A DNA stretch of 64,000 nucleotides from Novosphingobium sp. B1 (GCF_900176395.1 NZ_FWXL01000009.1:52347-116346); one strand, 5' to 3'; positions 33,754 to 43,882 are shown, numbered from the stretch's first letter. Made by a program: numbers and translations. Notes: a model not told the origin generated them from the sequence alone.

Positions 33754-35785
33754 AGCTTTCTCCCTTGTGCGTCTGCTGCAGCCTCTGAACGAGGTTCATC
33801 ATCGCCTCGTCGTCATGCGCTGATTCGAGTATCTTGTCTGTGAGAGCTTTCACACGTGCGCCATCGCCGTGCGCATGGGCTTCGACCGCCTGTATCGCCA
33901 GGCCCCGCTCTTCCGGCGCCAGGTCCGGAACTGGCTCGAACACATCGACAGGGGTACGCCGCCCGCGCAGCGATATCGTCCCCATCGGCCTGAACCAGTC
34001 CAGACCAGAACGCTCTGCCGCTTCGCGGCTGACCAGCACCCGGGTATCGAGCGGCTTGTTCGCCCCTTCGAGCCGGGCGGCCGTATTCATGGCATCGCCC
34101 AAGGCTGTGTATTGTATGCGTCCCTCGCCGCCAAAGTTGCCCACCACGGCTTCGCCATAATGGACACCGACACGGGTGCGGCCGATCCTCGGAACGCCTT
34201 CAGGCACCGACTTGCGAAACTCTTCGCCCGCTTCGTACATCGCCCATGCTGCCCGCACCGCGCGCTCACCATCATCGGGATAGGCAATTGGCGCGCCCCA
34301 GAAGGCAACGACGGCGTCACCGACGAACTTGTCCAGAGTGCCACCATACTGCAGCACCACCGCGCTCAACCTGTCGAGATAGTCGTTCAGCAGCCGGGCA
34401 ATCATTTCTGGCTCGACGGCGTGCGTAAGCTTGGTGAAACCCTCAAGGTCGCTAAACAGGCAGAAGATCTCGCGCTTTTCGCCGTGAAGCGACAAACGGT
34501 CGGGGTTGCGCATGATCTCGGCGGCGACCGATCGCGGCAGGTATTTGCCGAGCGCCCCTTGCGCAAATTCGCGTTGCGCTGCGTTGATTGCGCGCAAGCT
34601 CGCGCTTACCGCAGTGTAGGCAATGACCCATCCGATCAGCCAGCCCGTCGCGGGCATGTCCAGCGTGTCGTAGCCACGCCGCTCTGCCAGGAACGGAGCG
34701 GCCAGCACCACCGCGAACTGGGCGATGACCGCAAGGCCGAGCACCCAGGGCCGCGTACGGGGCATCGCAGTAAGCGCACCCAAGGCGACGGCGAGAACCG
34801 CTGCCAGGATCTTCAGCCACTCGGCAGGCCGTGCCTTCCAGGCATGGTCGAGCAATTGCGCCAGCATCGAGGCATGGACCTCGACACCGATCATGCGCGT
34901 CTCACCGGTGACCGGATTGCCGGTGCGCGTAAATGGCGTATCGAACTGGTCGAAGTCCGAAAAATCTCCGCCGATCAGCACGTAACGCCCCTTGATCGCA
35001 TCAGCGACGATCGGCGCGGTCTCCGGGTCTGCGACAAGATCGATGGGAATCTTGTCAAACACCGGCCTGTCGCTTGCCGACGGGACCCGGTAGCGGATTG
35101 GCCCGGTGTAGCGGGCAAAGCGCGCGTCAGCATCTTTGCTGCCTTGCGTCAGCGCGACCGAAAGGAGCGGCGGCAACCCCTTGTACTGCCGCGGCCAGCG
35201 ACGGGCGACGCCATCACCGTCGGTTTCGAGCAGAATGGACGCAGACTTGACCTTTGCTCCTGCTGCACCGGCATGGAAAGCCCGCAGATCCTGTTCCTGC
35301 TCGTACGTGATGGCTTCGGGATTGGTGCGGTTGTCGGCATAGGCGAGATAGACGGGCGTCTTCATCGCCTTGAGCGCGGCTCTCAGCAGATCGTCATCGT
35401 CTTGCGGACTGTCGAACAGCACGTCGATGCCAATGTCCTTGGCTCCAAGCTGGTCGATCTGTGCAAGTGCCTTGGCAAGGATCGTGCGATCTACTGGTGA
35501 AATCTGCCCGGTCGCCCGGTTCGTGTCCGCCGTGTAGACGACCAGCGTCACGCGCTTGTCAGTGTCGGTCGGCGGGGCGAAGTTCGCTGCGCGCAGGTCA
35601 TAAAGTCCTGCCTCGGCATCTCGCAAGAGCGGCAGGTTCCAGCTTCTCAAAGCTACGAAGAGCGCAAGGGCGAGAAGCCCCAACGCTATCATCGAACGCT
35701 GCCAGCCCAGTTGCGAAACACTGCGCAGGACCGTCTGTCGTCTTTCACGAAACCCCTGGTCGGTCTCGCGTGGCTGTACGGCCAT
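33740..35785 (-). CDS. CHASE2-domain class III adenylate cyclase, 681 aa
   Basis: A membrane sensor that should make cAMP. One helix (about residues 31-47) is followed by a periplasmic CHASE2 sensor (about 55-330; GLYDLRAANFAPP, LGAKDIGIDVLFDSP, VLIGGDFSDFDQF). Two or three more helices lie at about 335-405. The class III catalytic domain (about 435-625) has metal-binding aspartates in FSDLEGFTKL and FVGDAVVAFWG, the adenine-selecting lysine in LDKFVGD, and the transition-state Asn/Arg in GDAMNTAARLEG, so it looks active. A short helical tail follows. It starts three bases after the CHAT gene stop. cAMP receptors are not encoded in the window. Confidence 0.92.
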   Translation of the reverse strand: MAVQPRETDQGFRERRQTVLRSVSQLGWQRSMIALGLLALALFVALRSWNLPLLRDAEAGLYDLRAANFAPPTDTDKRVTLVVYTADTNRATGQISPVDRTILAKALAQIDQLGAKDIGIDVLFDSPQDDDDLLRAALKAMKTPVYLAYADNRTNPEAITYEQEQDLRAFHAGAAGAKVKSASILLETDGDGVARRWPRQYKGLPPLLSVALTQGSKDADARFARYTGPIRYRVPSASDRPVFDKIPIDLVADPETAPIVADAIKGRYVLIGGDFSDFDQFDTPFTRTGNPVTGETRMIGVEVHASMLAQLLDHAWKARPAEWLKILAAVLAVALGALTAMPRTRPWVLGLAVIAQFAVVLAAPFLAERRGYDTLDMPATGWLIGWVIAYTAVSASLRAINAAQREFAQGALGKYLPRSVAAEIMRNPDRLSLHGEKREIFCLFSDLEGFTKLTHAVEPEMIARLLNDYLDRLSAVVLQYGGTLDKFVGDAVVAFWGAPIAYPDDGERAVRAAWAMYEAGEEFRKSVPEGVPRIGRTRVGVHYGEAVVGNFGGEGRIQYTALGDAMNTAARLEGANKPLDTRVLVSREAAERSGLDWFRPMGTISLRGRRTPVDVFEPVPDLAPEERGLAIQAVEAHAHGDGARVKALTDKILESAHDDEAMMNLVQRLQQTHKGESYVLG

Positions 35786-35788
35786 TCG

Positions 35789-38700
35789 TTATCTTCCCCC
35801 GCCTGTGGCTTGTGCCATGCGAGCCCCCTGCGCCACCAATGGCCGCGCCCCATCGCCGATAACCGCAAAGCCTGCCCAATAATAGGGATGCGAGGTATCG
35901 ACATCGGCCATCAGCCGCTGCTGCGCCTTGAGCAGCGCATCGCCGGATGCTTCGCCGGCCGGAGCTTCGAACAGGCCGTTGATCAGGCGCTCTGTGGCAT
36001 TGAAATCGTCCGGTGCCGGCCAATGGCTGGCAAGGACCGACCGACTTCCTGCGCCGATGAATGCGCGCACCAGTCCTTCGAGCGCCGATCCGCCACCGGT
36101 GGTGACGCCCGCGGCCCTCGTCTCGGCAACGTCTGCCTGTCCGGCCGTGTCGCACGCCGAAAGGATGACCATGTCGGCATCGAGCTTCAGATCGAAGATC
36201 TCGGAAAAGCTCAGCAAGCCGTCGGAGCCATTTTCGCCGAAGGACGTGACAAGGGCAGGCCGGGCCGGGCAGTTCGCACGCGGCGGCGTGACGAGGCCGT
36301 GCGTGGCGAAGTGCAGGATACGGAAATTGTCGAGATCGCTTCGGGTCTTGATGGCCGAATCCGAAAAGGCCGGGCCCACCATGAGATCGGTCCCGAAGCT
36401 CGCCAGAAGCTTGCGCGCCTGAAGGAGTTCGGCCTCGGATACGGGGCGGTTCCAGGTCGCCAGCGGCCAGTTGCAATCGGTGCCATCGCCACTGCCGCTC
36501 CGTACGCCCGAAGAGCCTGCCGCCACGGTCGCCGAAGCGGCGGTATTGCGCCCCAGCCCGAGGTAGGCCTCTCGCGCCTTCGAACCGGGCTGCGCGCGCG
36601 CATCCATGAAGGCACGTGCGGACACAGCCGTCGACACGGCCTTGTCACGCGCAAGCCAGGCCATCCCCCGCATGTCGAAAGGATCACCAGTAAGGCTTGC
36701 AGCCTGCGCGAGATAGGACTTCGCTGACGCAGGATCGGTCACCAGTACGTTGACAGGCAAGGTCAGCATGGCGCCGTCGGGCTCGATGATCAGGTGATGG
36801 GCCGACACCAGTTCCGAGGCGACTGGCGCGAAAAGCGCCTGATACAGCGCGGCCGCCTCCTCGGCGGCGAAAGTGCCGGTGACATAGTTGCGACCGTCAT
36901 AGCGCGATATCGATTGCCGCACCTTGTCGACCATTGCCGCCATCTGACCGGCAGTCACATCGGCCCGATAGCCGACCGCCCGATCCTTGCTCGCGAAGAA
37001 CACGAAGACATTGTCGCCCAGGACCGCCATCTTGGCATAGACCTCTCCCGCGCCAAGCCCCCGCTGCAGGTCAGCCAGCGGCAAGGCTCTTTGCGAGACA
37101 ACGCGATAGCGTGAGTAGCTGGCAAGCTGGACGATCGTCGCCTGCTCCTGCGCCTCAAGCTCATCGACGCGCCTCTTCGCATCGGCAATCTCCTGCGTTC
37201 GCGCGGCAGCGTCGTCGAGGCGCTGCAAGGCGGCGTAAGTCATGCGGGCGCGCTCGACGGCGCGCGATACGCTGTTGGACTGGCGAAACAGCCTGGCGGC
37301 TTCATCGTTTCCTGCTGACAGTTCGCGAGAAAGCACGGCCTGCGTTTCAGCAACGCCCGGCCGCACCAGGACTTGCGAAGCGAGGAAGAAATTGCCTGCC
37401 GCCGCAGGATCGGCCGACATCTTCGCAGCCAAAGCATCGAAATAAGGGGCCATCTGCCGCGAAAGGCCGGAAATGCCATTTTCCCGCTCGACGGAGTTCG
37501 CCACGACCTGCCGATAGATCGGCTCGGCCTCCGCCACCCGACCATGGCGTGAAAGATAGGCGGCAAGCCGGGCTTGCGCGGCGGTCAGGCTGCGCGTGTC
37601 GGGATATTGCACCCCGACGATATCAACCGCCGTGCGCAGCAAGCCCTCTGCATCGCCCTGCCTGCCCTCCTCTTCGGCAAGTGTGGCAAGTTCCGTAAGG
37701 ATCTGGGCACGCATCCGCACGATCGACACGACCCTGCCGTTGCGCACTGCCATGGCGCGGGCCTGAGCCTGCTCAAGAGCAGTGCGCGCTTCGGCCCGCC
37801 GTCCGAGCAGGCGAAGGGCGGTACCTTGCAATTGCAGGTTCTGAGCATCGAGAATGGTCGCGCGCTCATCGTCAGTCAGGCGAAGGTCATCGACCAGCCC
37901 CATCGCGTTTGCGGTAATGTCGGTCGCATTGATCCGCCGCGTGACCGAAGGGGTCAGCTCCATCGTCTGGCGCAGCGTGTCCGAGCCCAGCGCGCTCGTC
38001 TGCCGCAATGGCAGGCCAAGCCTGCTGAGCGCAGCGGCGGGCTGTTCGCGATTCAGCAGATGGATTGCCTCGTAATTTCGCCGCAGCCGTTCGACCACGC
38101 CGCTTCCAGCGGGCATGGCAGCAGCCTGGGCAAAGAGCCTGGCAGCATCGACGAACTGGCCGAGGTTCGAGCGCTGCAGACCGGCATTGACGAGAAATTC
38201 GACACGGTCGATCGGAACGTCGCCGGTTGACGCCTGGCGTTGTTCGAGCGTCTCGAAATAGGCTGCGGCCTCGGCGTAGTCTCCCGAATTGTTGCGGCGG
38301 TATCCTTCGGCAAGCGCCGTCGTCGGATCGAGCGTGAGAGCCTGGATGCGCGCATAGGCTTCTGTGTCGCCAACTGATGTCAGGGCAACCTCGATCGGCT
38401 CGTCGATCATGCGCCCCGCGTAGATCGAGCGCAGGGCGAGGTCGAGCGCGCCGTGATAGGCCGAGAACCCTTCGACCACATAGATCGTCCGGCCCCGCGC
38501 GATGCTTACCACTTCGTAGGAAAGATCGGGATCCTTCCAACGACAATCCTGCCGGGCGCGGCCGGCAGTCGAGGCGACAGCCTTGCTGTCGCAGGTGACC
38601 GTGGCCTTGCGGCGTTCGGCAAGGCGCGCCAGCAGATCGTCGCTTCCCTGCCGCAACGCAAAGACATGGCCGACTGGCAGCGCGGAATCGCGGCAAACAA

Positions 38701-38947
38701 TAGCCCAGGTTCGATCCATCGGGTTCTTGCTGGCCGGGTCGACGGCGCGAGACTGCACCTGACATAGGGCCTTGCTGCCGCCCGATCCCAGCGGAAAGCT
38801 GTCTCGCAGAAGGATCGGGTCCGTCAGGCCCTTTGCCTGCGCGCGCACCGGGGCCGCAGCCAGGCCGGACAGCAGAGAGACGAGGGCAACACCGGCGGCA
38901 AATGCCACGGGTCCAGAAATGCCAAGGCTCCGTCGTTGGTTCCGCAT
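35789..38947 (-). CDS. exported TPR-CHAT domain protein, 1052 aa
   Basis: First gene of the exoprotein operon. A signal peptide (VAFAAGVALVSLLSGLAAAPVRAQA, about residues 14-38) predicts export to the periplasm. A short N-terminal domain precedes TPR-like helical repeats (about 200-560; DYAEAAAYFETLEQ, GRVAEAEPIYRQVV). A coiled-coil segment rich in Asp, Glu and Ala lies at about 570-610. The C-terminal CHAT domain (about 720-1040) has the caspase-like dyad: His near 883 in ILHFATHG and Cys near 931 in VILSACDTAG. The protease looks intact, so cleavage of a partner is plausible. The ATG has GAGGAG six bases upstream. In cyanobacteria, CHAT, CHASE2 and TPS domains are often found together; in this order in a sphingomonad the function is not known to me. 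Confidence 0.9.
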   Translation of the reverse strand: MRNQRRSLGISGPVAFAAGVALVSLLSGLAAAPVRAQAKGLTDPILLRDSFPLGSGGSKALCQVQSRAVDPASKNPMDRTWAIVCRDSALPVGHVFALRQGSDDLLARLAERRKATVTCDSKAVASTAGRARQDCRWKDPDLSYEVVSIARGRTIYVVEGFSAYHGALDLALRSIYAGRMIDEPIEVALTSVGDTEAYARIQALTLDPTTALAEGYRRNNSGDYAEAAAYFETLEQRQASTGDVPIDRVEFLVNAGLQRSNLGQFVDAARLFAQAAAMPAGSGVVERLRRNYEAIHLLNREQPAAALSRLGLPLRQTSALGSDTLRQTMELTPSVTRRINATDITANAMGLVDDLRLTDDERATILDAQNLQLQGTALRLLGRRAEARTALEQAQARAMAVRNGRVVSIVRMRAQILTELATLAEEEGRQGDAEGLLRTAVDIVGVQYPDTRSLTAAQARLAAYLSRHGRVAEAEPIYRQVVANSVERENGISGLSRQMAPYFDALAAKMSADPAAAGNFFLASQVLVRPGVAETQAVLSRELSAGNDEAARLFRQSNSVSRAVERARMTYAALQRLDDAAARTQEIADAKRRVDELEAQEQATIVQLASYSRYRVVSQRALPLADLQRGLGAGEVYAKMAVLGDNVFVFFASKDRAVGYRADVTAGQMAAMVDKVRQSISRYDGRNYVTGTFAAEEAAALYQALFAPVASELVSAHHLIIEPDGAMLTLPVNVLVTDPASAKSYLAQAASLTGDPFDMRGMAWLARDKAVSTAVSARAFMDARAQPGSKAREAYLGLGRNTAASATVAAGSSGVRSGSGDGTDCNWPLATWNRPVSEAELLQARKLLASFGTDLMVGPAFSDSAIKTRSDLDNFRILHFATHGLVTPPRANCPARPALVTSFGENGSDGLLSFSEIFDLKLDADMVILSACDTAGQADVAETRAAGVTTGGGSALEGLVRAFIGAGSRSVLASHWPAPDDFNATERLINGLFEAPAGEASGDALLKAQQRLMADVDTSHPYYWAGFAVIGDGARPLVAQGARMAQATGGGR

Positions 38948-39128
38948 CGCATACTCCTCGGAGCAGGCTCATTGGCCCGCCCATTGGCGTGATAGTCTGC
39001 GAACCCCGAATGTGTTTATGCTTTGGCGCACAGCATAGGCGTGATCAACCGCAAGTGCCAAGGCGGTAGCACCACTTTTCGTTTCCCGATTGTATCTATT
39101 CGACCACGGCCAGCCCTGCGGGCACGAT

Positions 39129-39821
39129 TCAGGAAGATGGCGCGGCGGGTGCAAAACCTTCGAAAGAAACCACCTCGGCAAGCCGGGCTCTCGGCACGTC
39201 GAAAGTATTGACAGGAGCCTGCGGATCGCGACGCCCGATTGCCAGACCGCAGAAGAACACGTGATCGTCGGGAATGGCCACGCATGACCGCACCTGCTTC
39301 TGATACACGGCCCAGGCCTCCTGCGCGCAGGAATCCAGTCCTTCTTCACGCAGCAGCAGCATGACCGTCTGCAGCCACATGCCGATGTCGCTCCACTGCG
39401 GAGGCCCCATGTACCGGGGCGTATGGACCAGCATCAGCACCGGAGCGCCGAAGCCGCGGAAGTTGTTCATGAATTGCGCAAGACGGCCGCGCTTGTCGTC
39501 GCGCCCGATGCCCAGCGCTGCGTACATCGCCTCCCCTACGCCGAACCGGCGCGCCTCGTACGCTCCCTCCAGCGCCTCGGGGTAGATGGCGTATTCCGGT
39601 GCGTGGGCGGCACGGCCTTGCGGAATGACATCGGCAACCGTGGCCACCAGCCTCGCCAGCGGCTCACCTGTCAGGATGTGTGCGTGCCATGGCTGCACAT
39701 TGCCACCCGACGGCGATTGCTGGGCTTTGGTCAGTACTCTTTCAAGAACGTTCTGCTCAATCGGATCGGGAAGGAAGGCCCGGATCGAACGCCGTGACCG
39801 GACCGCTTCGCTGACGTGCAT
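39129..39821 (-). CDS. nitroreductase-family flavoprotein, 230 aa
   Basis: An FMN-dependent NAD(P)H oxidoreductase. The FMN-phosphate motif RSRRSIRAF is at the N-terminus, then SPSGGNVQPWHAHILTG, GPPQWSDIGMWLQTVMLLLREEGLDSC and a C-terminal FFCGLAIGRRD, all typical of the family. The substrate is unknown. The ATG at 39821 overlaps nothing but lies within five bases of the stop of its paralogue. A longer frame to 39878 would run into that gene. The two nitroreductases share most motifs, including LLLREEGLDSC, so this is a tandem duplication. No link to the neighbouring exoprotein operon is apparent. Confidence 0.88.
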   Translation of the reverse strand: MHVSEAVRSRRSIRAFLPDPIEQNVLERVLTKAQQSPSGGNVQPWHAHILTGEPLARLVATVADVIPQGRAAHAPEYAIYPEALEGAYEARRFGVGEAMYAALGIGRDDKRGRLAQFMNNFRGFGAPVLMLVHTPRYMGPPQWSDIGMWLQTVMLLLREEGLDSCAQEAWAVYQKQVRSCVAIPDDHVFFCGLAIGRRDPQAPVNTFDVPRARLAEVVSFEGFAPAAPSS

Positions 39822-39825
39822 GGCA

Positions 39826-40497
39826 TCAGAAACCGAGGAAGCGCACGTTCCCGTCAACCGGTTCGCGTTCGCGAGCAAAGCCGTTTACCGGATTTTCGTC
39901 AGCCCGATATCCGATGGCGATCCCGCAGAAGAAGATGTGGGTTTCGTCAGACACGCCGATGAAGTCCTTTATGAGGCGCGCATACATCGAAAGGAATTCC
40001 TGAGGACAGGAATCCAGCCCCTCCTCGCGCAGCAGCAGCATGACAGTCTGCAACCACATCCCGACGTCCGACCACTGCGGCGAACCCATCCGCCGGTCGA
40101 AATAGCAGAGCAGCACGGCGGGTGCTCCGAACGAGGTCGCGTTGTTCTTCACGAAGTCTGCCCGGGCATCGCTGTCTGCGCGGCCCACACCCATCGCCTG
40201 ATACATCGCCGCTCCCACCGCATGCAGTCTCGCCTTGCATTCGGGGATGACTTCAGGATCGGACCACGAATATTCGATCGGATCCTGCATCGGCGAGGCA
40301 AGCATTTTTGCCTGCAGTTCTGCAAGCGGCGCGCCGGTGACGATCGTCGCTTCCCACGGCTGGAAATTGCAGCCCGACGGCGCCCAGCGCGCCTTGTCCA
40401 TCACCCGGCGCAACACCTCAAGCGGCACGGGATCGGGCTTGAACGCCCGGATCGAGCGGCGGGACAGGACGGCTTCGCTGACGGTCATGGTGCTCAT
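39826..40497 (-). CDS. nitroreductase-family flavoprotein, 223 aa
   Basis: Upstream paralogue of the preceding nitroreductase. It has LSRRSIRAFKPDPV, APSGCNFQPWEATIVTG, SPQWSDVGMWLQTVMLLLREEGLDSC and FFCGIAIGYRADENP. FMN binding and NAD(P)H use are expected from the family; the acceptor may be a nitroaromatic, quinone or enoate. It differs from BluB, the dimethylbenzimidazole synthase of B12 synthesis, despite lying 44 bases behind cobT. The ATG at 40497 lacks a strong ribosome-binding site; an ATG three codons later is an alternative. Confidence 0.88.
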   Translation of the reverse strand: MSTMTVSEAVLSRRSIRAFKPDPVPLEVLRRVMDKARWAPSGCNFQPWEATIVTGAPLAELQAKMLASPMQDPIEYSWSDPEVIPECKARLHAVGAAMYQAMGVGRADSDARADFVKNNATSFGAPAVLLCYFDRRMGSPQWSDVGMWLQTVMLLLREEGLDSCPQEFLSMYARLIKDFIGVSDETHIFFCGIAIGYRADENPVNGFAREREPVDGNVRFLGF

Positions 40498-40541
40498 GCG
40501 GCATTAACTGCCCGCTTAAAATGACCTCGTCAAGCAGGTCG

Positions 40542-42356
40542 CTACTCGTCCTCGAACAAGTCGGCCAGCTGCTCGATGATCGTGCCGCCAAGCTGCTCTG
40601 CATCCATGATCGTCACGGCTCGGCGGTAATAGCGCGTCACATCGTGGCCGATGCCGATGGCAACCAGCTGGACGGGCGACTGCTTCTCGATCCAGTCGAT
40701 CACCTTGCGCAGATGCTGTTCCAGGTAGCCCGCATTGTTGACCGAAAGCGTCGAATCGTCGACCGGCGCACCATCGGAAATGACCATCAGGATACGGCGA
40801 TCCTCGGGCCGCGCCAGCAGGCGCGTGTGCGCCCAGAGCAAAGCCTCGCCGTCGATGTTTTCCTTGAGCAGCCCCTCGCGCATCATCAGGCCGAGATTCT
40901 TGCGGGCACGACGCCAGGGCTCGTCCGCCTTCTTGTAGACGATGTGGCGCAAGTCGTTAAGGCGCCCGGGCTGTGCCGGCTTGCCACCCGAAAGCCACGC
41001 CTCGCGGCTCTGCCCGCCCTTCCAGGCGCGCGTGGTGAAGCCGAGCACTTCGGTCTTTACCCCGCACCGCTCCAGCGTGCGCGCGAGGATATCTGCACTG
41101 ATCGCGGCAATCGAGATCGGCCGGCCACGCATCGAGCCGGAATTGTCGATCAGCAGCGTGACGATCGTGTCCTTGAACTCGACATCGCGCTCGATCTTGT
41201 AGGAAAGCGAATGGCCGGGCGAGATCACCACGCGCGCCAGCCGCGCGGCATCGAGCAGGCCCTCTTCCTGGTCGAAATCCCACGAACGGTTCTGCTGCGC
41301 CATCAGGCGACGCTGCAACCGGTTGGCAAGGCGCGTGACCACGCCCTGCAAGCCCTTCAACTGCGTATCAAGGTAGGCGCGCAGCCGCGTCAGCTCTTCC
41401 TCGTCGCACAGGTCGGTGGCCGAAACGACCTCGTCGAACTGGGTAGTATAGCTCTTGTAGTCGAAGTTTTCAGGCAGGTCGGTCCACGGACGGTTCGGAC
41501 GCGTGGGCAACATGCCCTCCTCGCCCTCATCGGCCATGTCTGAATCTGCGGCATCGTCGTCCTGCTCGATTTCCTGCTCGGACTCCGAATCCTCGTCGCC
41601 CTCGCTGGTATCGCCTGCAACTTCGGAAGGCTGCTGCTCCTGATCGTCTGAGTTCGAAGGCTCTTCCTCGCCCTCGTCTTCCTGATCCTCGCCCTCGTCC
41701 TCCTGCGTATCGTCATCCTGTTCGGATGCGGACTGCGTCAGGTCGAGATGCTGCAGCATATCGAGCGCAAGCTGCTGAAACGCGCGCTGATTGTCGAGCG
41801 ACAGCGCCAGCCCTTCGATGTCCTCGCCAACCTTGCTTTCCATCCAGCTGCGAACCATCGCCATTCCGGCGTCAGTCGAGGCGGGAGATACCTGCCCGGT
41901 CAGCTTCTCGCGCAGCAACAGCGCCAGCGCGGTGGGCAGCGGCACGTCCTCGGGCTTGGCTGCGCGGCTGATCGGATCGGACGCCATGTGCATCGAGAGC
42001 GCCGCGCCAAGATTGTCGCGCATTCCGGCATAGGCATTGGCGCCCAGCGATTCGTAGCGAACCTGTTCGACCGCGTCGTAGCACGCCCGCGCCAGGGCCT
42101 CGGTCGGTGCATTGCGGCCGTGCAGGGCAGCATTATGATGCCGCAGCCGCAGTGCCATCGAATCCGCATGACCACGGGCTTCGGCCACCTGCTCTGCCGG
42201 GAGCGAGCGTCCCGGCATCGGCACGCGCATTGATTGACCGGACTGCACCGGCGCATCGGCAGTCCACGCCACCTCGACTTCGGGATCGAGCGAGATCGCC
42301 CGCGCGGTGCCGGTGAGCACCGAACGGAAACGGTCGAGGGGAGTTTCGTCAGCCAA
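40542..42356 (-). CDS. cobT: cobaltochelatase subunit CobT
   Basis: The CobT subunit of aerobic, ATP-dependent cobalt insertion into hydrogenobyrinic acid a,c-diamide, working with CobS (AAA+ ATPase) and CobN. The 604-residue protein has a helical N-terminal domain, a strikingly acidic linker (about residues 210-285, with runs of Glu and Asp) and a C-terminal von Willebrand A domain with the MIDAS motif [11 protein letters not shown] and a second SDGAPVDD. This is the normal CobT architecture. CobS and CobN are not in the window. The stop at 40542 lies 44 bases before the nitroreductase start. The ATG at 42356 follows the transaldolase gene by 27 bases, so the two may share a transcript. Confidence 0.95.
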   Translation of the reverse strand: MADETPLDRFRSVLTGTARAISLDPEVEVAWTADAPVQSGQSMRVPMPGRSLPAEQVAEARGHADSMALRLRHHNAALHGRNAPTEALARACYDAVEQVRYESLGANAYAGMRDNLGAALSMHMASDPISRAAKPEDVPLPTALALLLREKLTGQVSPASTDAGMAMVRSWMESKVGEDIEGLALSLDNQRAFQQLALDMLQHLDLTQSASEQDDDTQEDEGEDQEDEGEEEPSNSDDQEQQPSEVAGDTSEGDEDSESEQEIEQDDDAADSDMADEGEEGMLPTRPNRPWTDLPENFDYKSYTTQFDEVVSATDLCDEEELTRLRAYLDTQLKGLQGVVTRLANRLQRRLMAQQNRSWDFDQEEGLLDAARLARVVISPGHSLSYKIERDVEFKDTIVTLLIDNSGSMRGRPISIAAISADILARTLERCGVKTEVLGFTTRAWKGGQSREAWLSGGKPAQPGRLNDLRHIVYKKADEPWRRARKNLGLMMREGLLKENIDGEALLWAHTRLLARPEDRRILMVISDGAPVDDSTLSVNNAGYLEQHLRKVIDWIEKQSPVQLVAIGIGHDVTRYYRRAVTIMDAEQLGGTIIEQLADLFEDE

Positions 42357-42383
42357 TGCGCAAGTGCCTGTGTTTCGGAACGA

Positions 42384-43037
42384 TCAGCCGATCTTCTGGC
42401 CGGTCTTGGCCCAGTCCGCAAGGAAGCCTTCGATGCCCTTGTCCGTAAGGACATGTTTGAACAGGCCCTTGATCACGGCGGGCGGTGCGGTGATGACATC
42501 GGCCCCGATGCGCGCGCTTTCGAGCACGTGCACGCCGTGGCGGATCGAGGCGACGAGGATTTCGGTCTCGAAGGCGTAGTTGTCGTAGATCAGGCGAATG
42601 TCGCGGATCAGGTCCATGCCGTCGAAGCCGTTGTCGTCATGACGGCCGACGAAGGGCGAGATGAAGGTGGCCCCGGCCTTTGCCGCCAGCAGCGCCTGGT
42701 TGGCCGAGAAGCACAGCGTGACGTTGACCTTGGTGCCATCGTTGGTCAGCGCCTTGCAGGTCTTGAGGCCGTCGATCGTCAGCGGCACCTTGATGCACAC
42801 GTTGTCGGCGATCTTGCGCAGGATTTCGGCCTCGCGCATCATGCCTTCGTGGTCGAGCGCCACGACTTCGGCCGAAACCGGCCCGTCGACCAGCCCGCAG
42901 ATCTCGCGCGTCACTTCGATGAAGTCCTTGCCAGCCTTGGCAATAAGCGTGGGGTTGGTGGTTACGCCATCGAGCAGGCCGGTTGCGGCAAGATCGGCGA
43001 TTTCGACAGTGTCGGCAGTGTCGACGAAGAACTTCAT
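42384..43037 (-). CDS. small transaldolase / fructose-6-phosphate aldolase family
   Basis: A 217-residue single-domain TIM-barrel aldolase of the TalC/MipB/Fsa type, forming a Schiff base with a lysine in the cytoplasm. It begins [20 protein letters not shown] with the conserved Asp; then [15 protein letters not shown], the Schiff-base lysine in [31 protein letters not shown] and [13 protein letters not shown]. In this small class transaldolase and aldolase activities cannot be separated by eye. The non-oxidative pentose phosphate role is the usual assignment. The ATG at 43037 follows a gap of 90 bases after the convergently oriented end of no other gene; the upstream DUF4197 gene lies on the same strand. 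Confidence 0.92.
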   Translation of the reverse strand: MKFFVDTADTVEIADLAATGLLDGVTTNPTLIAKAGKDFIEVTREICGLVDGPVSAEVVALDHEGMMREAEILRKIADNVCIKVPLTIDGLKTCKALTNDGTKVNVTLCFSANQALLAAKAGATFISPFVGRHDDNGFDGMDLIRDIRLIYDNYAFETEILVASIRHGVHVLESARIGADVITAPPAVIKGLFKHVLTDKGIEGFLADWAKTGQKIG

Positions 43038-43128
43038 GGGACGAGGCCTTCCAGCAGGGGAGTGATTCCCCAGTGCCTATAGGCAAAGCCTCGCCCGATG
43101 TCAGGCCCGTGGCCTGCGATATGTCAGA

Positions 43129-43812
43129 CTACTTGAGTCCAAAGGCGGTCATCAGCACCGGGTCGTTGGTCGAGCGCGGGTCAGCGCGGATCGCGGCCTC
43201 TTCACGGCCGATGGCGCGAAATATCGCATTGTCAGCTTCCATTGCCAACGAGCGGGCAACTCCGCCGACATCGACCCCGGTCAACGCACCGAGCACTTCG
43301 CCGAGCAGCGGGTCGCGGCTGACGCGAATCGCGTTGCCGAATTCGGGCAGCATGATCTCGACCAGACTGGTGCCCATTTCCTGATGCAGGAACGCCGTTG
43401 CTGCCATCGGATCGCTGCCGCGCAGCAAGGCAAGGGCATTGCGGATGCCGATGGTTCGCACAGCGTCGGTGACAGCGGGTGCCGCGCGGTCCGCCGCGTC
43501 ATAGGCCATGTCGTTGAAAGCGCGCTGCAGGCGATCCTTGACGATCGGCCCAGTCAGGATGCGGGCAAGAACACCTCCGCGATTGCCGATGGTCTCGGGC
43601 AACGCAAGACGCGTAACCTGATCGTCCCAGAAGCCGCCAGGCGACAGCAGCCGCGCGAAAGCCCGGTCGGTCGAAAGAAACAGCAGGCGCCGCACTGCCT
43701 CTTCCAGCGAAAACTGCGGGTAGGTCGCGCAGCCGGCAACGGCCAGCACGGCAACGGATGTGACGCCTCCCAGCAAGGCGCGGCGGTTCAGGGTGGTTGC
43801 AGCCTGCGACAC
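43129..43812 (-). CDS. DUF4197 family lipoprotein
   Basis: A 227-residue exported protein of the DUF4197 family, function unknown. A GTG start at 43812 is chosen, with GAGGAG six bases upstream. The signal ends in a lipobox VAGC (about Cys 27), so it should be lipid-anchored. The mature part is helical and contains FSLEEAVRRLLFLSTDRAF, LQRAFNDMAYDAADRA and LLGEVLGALTGVDV, typical of the family. It is divergent from priA, and the starts are 70 bases apart. The longer upstream frame to 43911 would enter the priA leader and is rejected. Confidence 0.85.
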   Translation of the reverse strand: MSQAATTLNRRALLGGVTSVAVLAVAGCATYPQFSLEEAVRRLLFLSTDRAFARLLSPGGFWDDQVTRLALPETIGNRGGVLARILTGPIVKDRLQRAFNDMAYDAADRAAPAVTDAVRTIGIRNALALLRGSDPMAATAFLHQEMGTSLVEIMLPEFGNAIRVSRDPLLGEVLGALTGVDVGGVARSLAMEADNAIFRAIGREEAAIRADPRSTNDPVLMTAFGLK

Positions 43813-43882
43813 GTTTTTCTCCTCAATTCCTTTTCGCCCGGGCTTTGCCCACGGCCTTGCGCCCCCATATAGACCGGCGAAC

